In this document: positions 6,396 to 9,601 of the stretch, piece after piece
How the letters are laid out: each line of letters starts with the position of its first letter
How positions within the stretch are numbered: the stretch's first letter is position 1
The notes under the pieces: generated by a model
Databases searched by the model: none
What the model was told of the DNA's origin: nothing
Seen by the model: only the letters and a program-made list of their open reading frames with translations
Position numbers and translations under genes: made by a program
Assembly: GCA_001820675.1 (NCBI GenBank)
Contig: MHQO01000023.1
Location: 2,545 to 12,145, forward strand
Reading direction: 5' to 3'
Source: Candidatus Sungbacteria bacterium RIFCSPLOWO2_01_FULL_47_10
GTDB lineage: Bacteria > Patescibacteriota > Minisyncoccia > Sungbacterales > GWA2-42-14
DNA length: 9,601 nt

Positions 6396-6954
6396 ATTTT
6401 TTTTTATTTTTATATTCTGCTTCTGCCGTCTGCGTAAATTCTAAAAGCTCCCTGTTTGTCATAAGGGACACTCGGAGCTCATCCGCAACTGCGGCAATCT
6501 TTTTTTCTATTTCTTCCTTCTTGGCAAGGTCACTCACAACAACCTCAAGTTCAAGATGGTGGCCCCACGCCTCACTCCACTTGAGCGCAAGCTCAACACC
6601 CTTGTACAAATAATTATGCCTCTTTTGAAATGAGTGCATGTAGTCGCCCGTCCGGAGCGCGACAAAAAGCTTTGTTGCCGCATTGAAATCTTCTGGCCTG
6701 ATGGGTATTTCAATTTCTTCAAAATCGTTTCCTTTCCCGATCTTATTTAATTTCAAGACTATTTTCGCCGTTTTTTTTGATATATTGTTTACCGTTTTCA
6801 ACAGCTTGTCGGGAAATAAAAAAAAGTATGCGTCTTTGTCATCCTCGCCAAGGTCTTCTGCATTCGCATTCAAAAAATTAGATATGTTGTCGTATGTGGT
6901 CTTATCAAAGCGGGCGCGGTGTTCTATTTCGATATTTTTATTTTCTTTTGACAT
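6382..6954 (-). CDS. CYTH-domain protein (class IV adenylate cyclase / triphosphatase-like)
   Basis: Predicted CYTH triphosphate-tunnel protein of 190 residues. Family members act on triphosphate groups (adenylate cyclase, thiamine or inorganic triphosphatase). It shows the N-terminal IEIEHRARF (8-16, glutamates E9 and E11), KDAYFF, the basic strand KIVLKLNK, FEEIEIP, and the C-terminal KWSEAWGHHLELEVVV segment that corresponds to the 'G-x-(F/H)-x-E-x-E' end of the barrel. The canonical ExExK reads ExExR, so activity should be tested. The frame is open up to 7044, but that ATG lies upstream of the predicted transcription start near 7029 and next to the promoter -10; the start at 6954 (or 6963) is therefore chosen. 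It is the first gene of the six-gene block and overlaps the deaminase by 14 bases. Family fairly sure. Confidence 0.85.
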   Translation of the reverse strand: MSKENKNIEIEHRARFDKTTYDNISNFLNANAEDLGEDDKDAYFFLFPDKLLKTVNNISKKTAKIVLKLNKIGKGNDFEEIEIPIRPEDFNAATKLFVALRTGDYMHSFQKRHNYLYKGVELALKWSEAWGHHLELEVVVSDLAKKEEIEKKIAAVADELRVSLMTNRELLEFTQTAEAEYKNKKKYGSD

Positions 6955-6999
6955 GATATTCATTAATAATACGATGCATGCCGTGGAACCAAAGGGCCT

Positions 7000-7032
7000 T
7001 ATACACAACACTATGACCTGTGTTTGTGTATA
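7000..7032 (-). promoter_or_regulatory. 12-bp palindrome at the transcription start of the six-gene block
   Basis: On the plus strand TATACACAACAC (7000-7011) pairs with GTGT-T-TGTGTATA (7020-7032), a 12-bp stem with one bulged base and an 8-base centre. It begins about 4 bases downstream of the -10 hexamer (7036-7041) and covers the predicted start near 7029. That position fits a repressor operator or a 5' hairpin of the mRNA. The protein that would bind it is unknown. Confidence 0.6.
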
Positions 7033-7035
7033 TAT

Positions 7036-7064
7036 ATTATACATTTAAAAGCTATTTCAGTCAA
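7036..7064 (-). promoter_or_regulatory. Sigma-70 promoter of the six-gene block
   Basis: On the minus strand TTGACT (7059-7064) and a perfect TATAAT (7036-7041) are exactly 17 bases apart. Transcription would start near 7029 and read the CYTH gene first. The -35 hexamer sits inside an inverted repeat ATTTCA-n7-TGAAAT (7054-7072), a second possible operator. This is one of the two best promoter matches in the window. Confidence 0.8.
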
Positions 7065-7095
7065 ATTGAAATAAAAAATAGGACAAGAATAAAAT

Positions 7096-8190
7096 TCATA
7101 CCAGTTTATTGGTCGTCCGGTCTTGGCGCGCCCCATGCATAAACTCCGGCATGGGCCGCGCAACAAACCGGAGATGTTCAAGCTTGCTTGCACGGTTCGC
7201 AAACACGATGCATCCATGCCCCATCAGATTAACCCGGGCAAAACCAACATTGGTATCCGAAATAAGCGACAAAACTTCTTTTACTTCCTCAAGCGCTCCG
7301 CACGGCACGGGGTATTTTGTCATTGGAGTATTTTCCAAATATACATGGGCATGCAGCATAAAATTGATATTGGGTAATTCACGATACAGGCGCACCTGAA
7401 TTGGCGAGTCAACGGAGGGCTTATGATCCCCGAAATAATACACCATTCCGTCGCCACGATATTCAACTTCTACAAAAGACGACTCATGAATCGTTCGCTT
7501 GTCTACATTTCGTCTGGACACATAGATGCGTCCGTCTTTTCCTCGAAACGAAGCATTTCCCAAAAACCTCGTCACGCCTTCTTCCGGCATGACGAGCGAG
7601 TGAAATATCTTCCCATAGTCCTTAACGAGTGCGAAAAACTCCGGTTGCGGCGGAACAGGCCCGGCCGTTCCTTCCAGTTTCTCGCTTCTTTCCCTGGTAA
7701 ACAACTTTAATTCATGGAGGCGGCCGGAGAGCGCATGAGCAAGAATCGGAATATCGGACGTATAATCCTGCCAGACAACCCCAAGCGGATCAAACAGGCG
7801 GCCGGAGACTACGCCCCCGTTCCGGCGAAAATCAATGCATAAATTTGCCTTCTGAAGTAGGGCGCGATTGATAAGCGCCTGAAACGTATATTCCGAATTA
7901 TTGCGCTTGCTTGATACGAACAGCGTATGCGGATATGCAATTTTGACGTCCCTGATTTTCGGAAGCTCGTTCGGCACATTCGCCATCCACACAATCGCGT
8001 CACTCCCCGCAAGTCTCCCGTCCAAAAGCTCGGCCAATTGCGGATATCGTCCGCCGTTATGCACTTCGAGTTCGTTTCCAAAACCGGACAATGCGCCTGC
8101 GAGCTTTCCGATGTACGAAGAAGGCCTGCCTCCCCCCTTCCCCCAATCACCGCCCACAACAGCGATCCTGAATATTTTTTTCTTCATCAT
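7096..8190 (-). CDS. Class II aldolase/adducin-type domain with unassigned N-terminal domain
   Basis: Predicted metal-dependent aldolase- or epimerase-like enzyme, 364 residues. The C-terminal half (about 185-340) fits the class II aldolase/adducin fold: FLGNAS (209-214) in the phosphate-loop position, DHKPS (255-259), the metal pair in LHAH (H280, H282) and the third histidine in LMGHG (H325). Where fuculose-phosphate aldolases have a glutamate shortly after the PS motif, this protein has SVD (D261). The N-terminal 180 residues start with a Rossmann-like AVVGGDWGKGGGRPSSY and are not a family I can name; usual class II aldolases are only about 200-230 residues. Start ATG at 8190 with a second ATG next to it; no Shine-Dalgarno. 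Its stop is 32 bases upstream of the promoter of the six-gene block, so it may be functionally linked but has its own start. Fold of the C-terminal half is confident. Confidence 0.85.
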   Translation of the reverse strand: MMKKKIFRIAVVGGDWGKGGGRPSSYIGKLAGALSGFGNELEVHNGGRYPQLAELLDGRLAGSDAIVWMANVPNELPKIRDVKIAYPHTLFVSSKRNNSEYTFQALINRALLQKANLCIDFRRNGGVVSGRLFDPLGVVWQDYTSDIPILAHALSGRLHELKLFTRERSEKLEGTAGPVPPQPEFFALVKDYGKIFHSLVMPEEGVTRFLGNASFRGKDGRIYVSRRNVDKRTIHESSFVEVEYRGDGMVYYFGDHKPSVDSPIQVRLYRELPNINFMLHAHVYLENTPMTKYPVPCGALEEVKEVLSLISDTNVGFARVNLMGHGCIVFANRASKLEHLRFVARPMPEFMHGARQDRTTNKLV

Positions 8191-8234
8191 ACGTCAAGAC
8201 TGAAATATTTTTTCATGAAAGTCAATACGAGGGG

Positions 8235-8263
8235 TTGACATTCATACAATGGCAATTTATAGT
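8235..8263 (+). promoter_or_regulatory. Sigma-70 promoter of the acetyltransferase gene
   Basis: A perfect TTGACA (8235-8240) and TATAGT (8258-8263) with 17 bases between them. The start would be near 8270, giving a leader of about 29 bases to the ATG at 8299. A minus-strand TTGACT lies nine bases away at 8220-8225, as expected for a divergent region, but it has no good -10 partner. Confidence 0.82.
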
Positions 8264-8285
8264 AACGATATCTTTTTCCGATCCG

Positions 8286-8291
8286 AAAGGA
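8286..8291 (+). promoter_or_regulatory. Ribosome binding site of the acetyltransferase gene
   Basis: AAAGGA, 7 bases before the ATG at 8299. It is the only clear Shine-Dalgarno in the window and supports this start over nearby out-of-frame ATGs. Confidence 0.75.
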
Positions 8292-8298
8292 CAACGGA

Positions 8299-9207
8299 AT
8301 GGATTCACGAATCACAGCGGCGGCTTCGCGGACACATGTCCTTCCGGAGATTTCGGCTGTTATCGAAAAAAAGAAAGAGCACTTTCAAAACATATTCGGC
8401 CGGCACTGGATGCGCGTGTTCGAAAAAAGTCCGGTTTTGGACGAAAGCGAGAAAATCCTCCTTGCGGAGGATGGCGGGCACATTGCCGGCTGGGCCCATT
8501 TCACGGAAAAAACATATTCCGTACGGTTCAGAAACTTTTTCGTACAGCCCGAATTTCGCGGAAAGGGTGTGGCTTCTTTTCTGATGGCGCGCCTCGCTGA
8601 AATCGGCGCTTTACACCATAACCGGCTTTTGAAAACCGGAAAGAAATCCGCCGATATCCTGCTCATGTTTTTGGATAGTCTTATATATCCCGCGGAAGAC
8701 GGCGAAGGCGAAGAATTCGCATTCGGAAAATTTCTGAAGAAGATGGGTTTTACGCCACATCCCTTTAATAAAGGCGCCGTGAGCGAAGAGGAGCGTGCGG
8801 CCGTTGACTGTTACGATCTCGTGCGCCCGGGGCTTTCCGCCGCGTTACGCATATTCAGAAAAAAAATCGTCGACGAAGGAATCGTGCTTAAGGATTCCAC
8901 ACGAGAAGAACTCCTGCGCCTCTCTCCGGATGAATATCGTCTCGTTCTTGACGGGCTTGACCGGAAACTCGCGCACTATGCCGATAGCGGCAGAATAAGT
9001 TACCGATACGATATCTGCTCTATCTGCGCGCATGTCGGGAGCAGTGAACTCGACAGCACGAACTGCAGGAAATGCATGATACGGAACATGTGTTTCGAAC
9101 CATTTCGGACGGATGGGCGGTTCAAAGAAGATTATCAGGTTTCTGCCGCATACTTCGAGGAGGTGAGAACATTCCTTCGCGGAAACGAGCCAAGAACAAA
9201 AACATAA
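8299..9207 (+). CDS. GNAT-family acetyltransferase with C-terminal cysteine cluster
   Basis: Predicted acetyl-CoA-dependent N-acetyltransferase, 302 residues. The GNAT core lies in about 20-175: strand LLAEDGGHIAGWAHF (54-68), then motif A with the acetyl-CoA pyrophosphate loop FFVQPEFRGKGVASFLM (80-96), and a later LKKMGFTPH (147-154), a common motif-B wording. The C-terminal 125 residues are an extra domain with cysteines C240, C243, C256, C259 and C265 in the order CxxC-x12-CxxC-x5-C, which looks like a zinc or iron-sulfur binding site. No membrane segment. The start is fixed by an in-frame TAA 12 codons upstream, a good promoter and a Shine-Dalgarno. It is divergent from the aldolase-like gene and followed by a terminator, so it is a single-gene unit. 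Acceptor substrate unknown. Family is confident, the metal-binding role is inferred. Confidence 0.87.
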   Translation: MDSRITAAASRTHVLPEISAVIEKKKEHFQNIFGRHWMRVFEKSPVLDESEKILLAEDGGHIAGWAHFTEKTYSVRFRNFFVQPEFRGKGVASFLMARLAEIGALHHNRLLKTGKKSADILLMFLDSLIYPAEDGEGEEFAFGKFLKKMGFTPHPFNKGAVSEEERAAVDCYDLVRPGLSAALRIFRKKIVDEGIVLKDSTREELLRLSPDEYRLVLDGLDRKLAHYADSGRISYRYDICSICAHVGSSELDSTNCRKCMIRNMCFEPFRTDGRFKEDYQVSAAYFEEVRTFLRGNEPRTKT

Positions 9208-9228
9208 TCTTTCAATTTTTTCTGCTAC

Positions 9229-9259
9229 TGCAGACGGCAAAAACCGGCTGCATTTTTTT
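9229..9259 (+). terminator. Rho-independent terminator of the acetyltransferase gene
   Basis: Stem TGCAGACGG / CCGGCTGCA (9229-9237 with 9244-9252, one mismatch), loop CAAAAA, then seven Ts (9253-9259). It lies 22 bases after the stop codon. Confidence 0.8.
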
Positions 9260-9356
9260 GCAGAAAGAAAAAAACTCCGCATTTTTTTAATGTAGTAAGA
9301 CCGGTCGTCGTTTTGAAGCCATGAATTGTATATTTTTCAAAAGCAAACAGGTGTGT

Positions 9357-9470
9357 GAGTCGTTCATTGTGATGGTCATATATATTCATTGTAACGACTC
9401 GCGCCTTTTCGCGACAATGAGCCCTATACGGGCAAGTCCGTCGGGCTTTGGCCTCACTCGGGCTCATTTT
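9357..9470. other. Hairpin-rich noncoding element between convergent genes
   Basis: Several inverted repeats follow each other. GAGTCGTT (9357-9364) pairs with AACGACTC (9393-9400); CGCG pairs with CGCG across CCTTTT (9400-9413); AATGAGCCC (9416-9424) pairs with GGGCTCATT (9460-9468) around a GC-rich loop that holds a small GCCC/GGGC hairpin (9421-9433). TTCATTGT is repeated directly at 9363 and 9385, with an inverted ACAATGA at 9414. The plus strand ends in four Ts only. The stretch from 9260 to 9356 before it is A/T-rich and shows nothing further. It could be the 3' end structure of the minus-strand gene at the right edge, a small RNA, or a dispersed genomic repeat. An 80-codon minus-strand open frame across it is judged spurious. 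Confidence 0.55.
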
Positions 9471-9479
9471 GCGTTGGAA

Positions 9480-9601
9480 TCAAGGTTCATTTGGTATTGT
9501 ATAAGACTCAGGGGGATTCCCGAGTTCACGAATCGTTGTTGTCCGGCCGGAAGAAACCCCGGTGCCAGTTACGTTGAATGCGCCGTAAAAATCTCCTCCG
9601 T
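9480..9601 (-). CDS. C-terminal end of an unidentified protein (runs off right edge)
   Basis: A minus-strand frame is open from the window edge to a TGA at 9480-9482; the other two frames on that strand contain stops. The 39 visible residues are rich in Gly, Thr and Ser (GGDFYGAFNVTGTGVSSGR) and end in IPNEP, a composition common in extracellular or surface proteins. No family can be assigned from so little. One plus-strand frame is also open here but gives an unlikely cysteine- and arginine-rich sequence without a start. The gene converges with the acetyltransferase. Confidence 0.5.
   Translation of the reverse strand, partial: GGDFYGAFNVTGTGVSSGRTTTIRELGNPPESYTIPNEP

Noticed and set aside
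7054..7072. ATTTCA-n7-TGAAAT as a terminator for the aldolase-like gene
   Set aside because: Six A/T-rich base pairs, no following T tract, and it overlaps the -35 of a strong promoter; an operator is a better reading.
8845..9282. 145-codon minus-strand open frame over the acetyltransferase
   Set aside because: Shadow of the GNAT gene, running through its terminator; no family features.
9225..9467. 80-codon minus-strand open frame (MSPSEAKARR...)
   Set aside because: It runs through the hairpin element and the acetyltransferase terminator, and its C-terminus is encoded by the A/T tracts. Kept only as a noncoding element.
1..9601. CRISPR array, toxin-antitoxin pair, transposase or tRNA gene
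   Set aside because: No regularly spaced repeats, no recognisable transposase or toxin-antitoxin families, and no cloverleaf was found by reading both strands; a short tRNA missed by eye cannot be fully excluded without a covariance search.
1..9601. Alternative genetic code with TGA as glycine (as in some candidate phyla)
   Set aside because: TGA ends several well-delimited genes here (HD hydrolase, metallopeptidase, aldolase-like), and no in-frame TGA is needed inside conserved domains.

Overview
The window looks like a gene-dense stretch of a bacterial chromosome at moderate GC. The standard code applies, since TAA, TAG and TGA all end genes. Compact short-spaced genes, mostly single-domain enzymes, the near absence of Shine-Dalgarno sites and a PIF1-type helicase fit an uncultivated small-genome lineage such as Candidate Phyla Radiation/Patescibacteria. 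That placement is an inference from style; no marker gene here proves it. I see no tRNA, rRNA, CRISPR array or insertion sequence.

Layout from left to right. (1) 1-481, minus: N-terminus of a PIF1/RecD-like helicase running off the left edge, divergent from a small unknown plus-strand gene (529-798) that ends in a clear intrinsic terminator. (2) 844-1665, minus: a two-part protein with an unnamed N-terminal domain and a Vsr/DUF559-like nuclease domain. Its upstream region carries three alternating copies of an 8-base repeat. (3) 1790-2345, minus: a small HExxH metallopeptidase and, before it, a possible 53-residue gene.

(4) 2393-6954, minus: a tight six-gene block. In transcription order it encodes a CYTH phosphohydrolase/cyclase-type protein, a cytidine deaminase-like enzyme, an HD hydrolase, a 470-residue orphan with a possible ADP-ribosyltransferase-like N-terminus, a SAM methyltransferase and a histidine phosphatase. 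Spacings range from a 14-base overlap to a 13-base gap. A consensus-like sigma-70 promoter (7036-7064) followed by a 12-bp palindrome stands at its head. (5) 7096-8190, minus: a class II aldolase/adducin-type domain behind an unassigned N-terminal domain. (6) 8299-9207, plus: a GNAT acetyltransferase with a C-terminal cysteine cluster, its own strong promoter, a good ribosome binding site and a terminator. (7) 9260-9601: a hairpin-rich noncoding stretch and the likely C-terminal end of a minus-strand gene running off the right edge.

The block at 2393-6954, with the flanking aldolase and acetyltransferase, is the most interesting part. It combines deaminase, phosphohydrolase (HD, histidine phosphatase, CYTH), methyltransferase and possibly ADP-ribosyl chemistry, which suggests processing of a nucleotide-like or phosphorylated small molecule. 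The deaminase lacks the glutamate that normally reads the ribose hydroxyl, which argues against plain cytidine salvage. The pathway itself cannot be named from the sequence.
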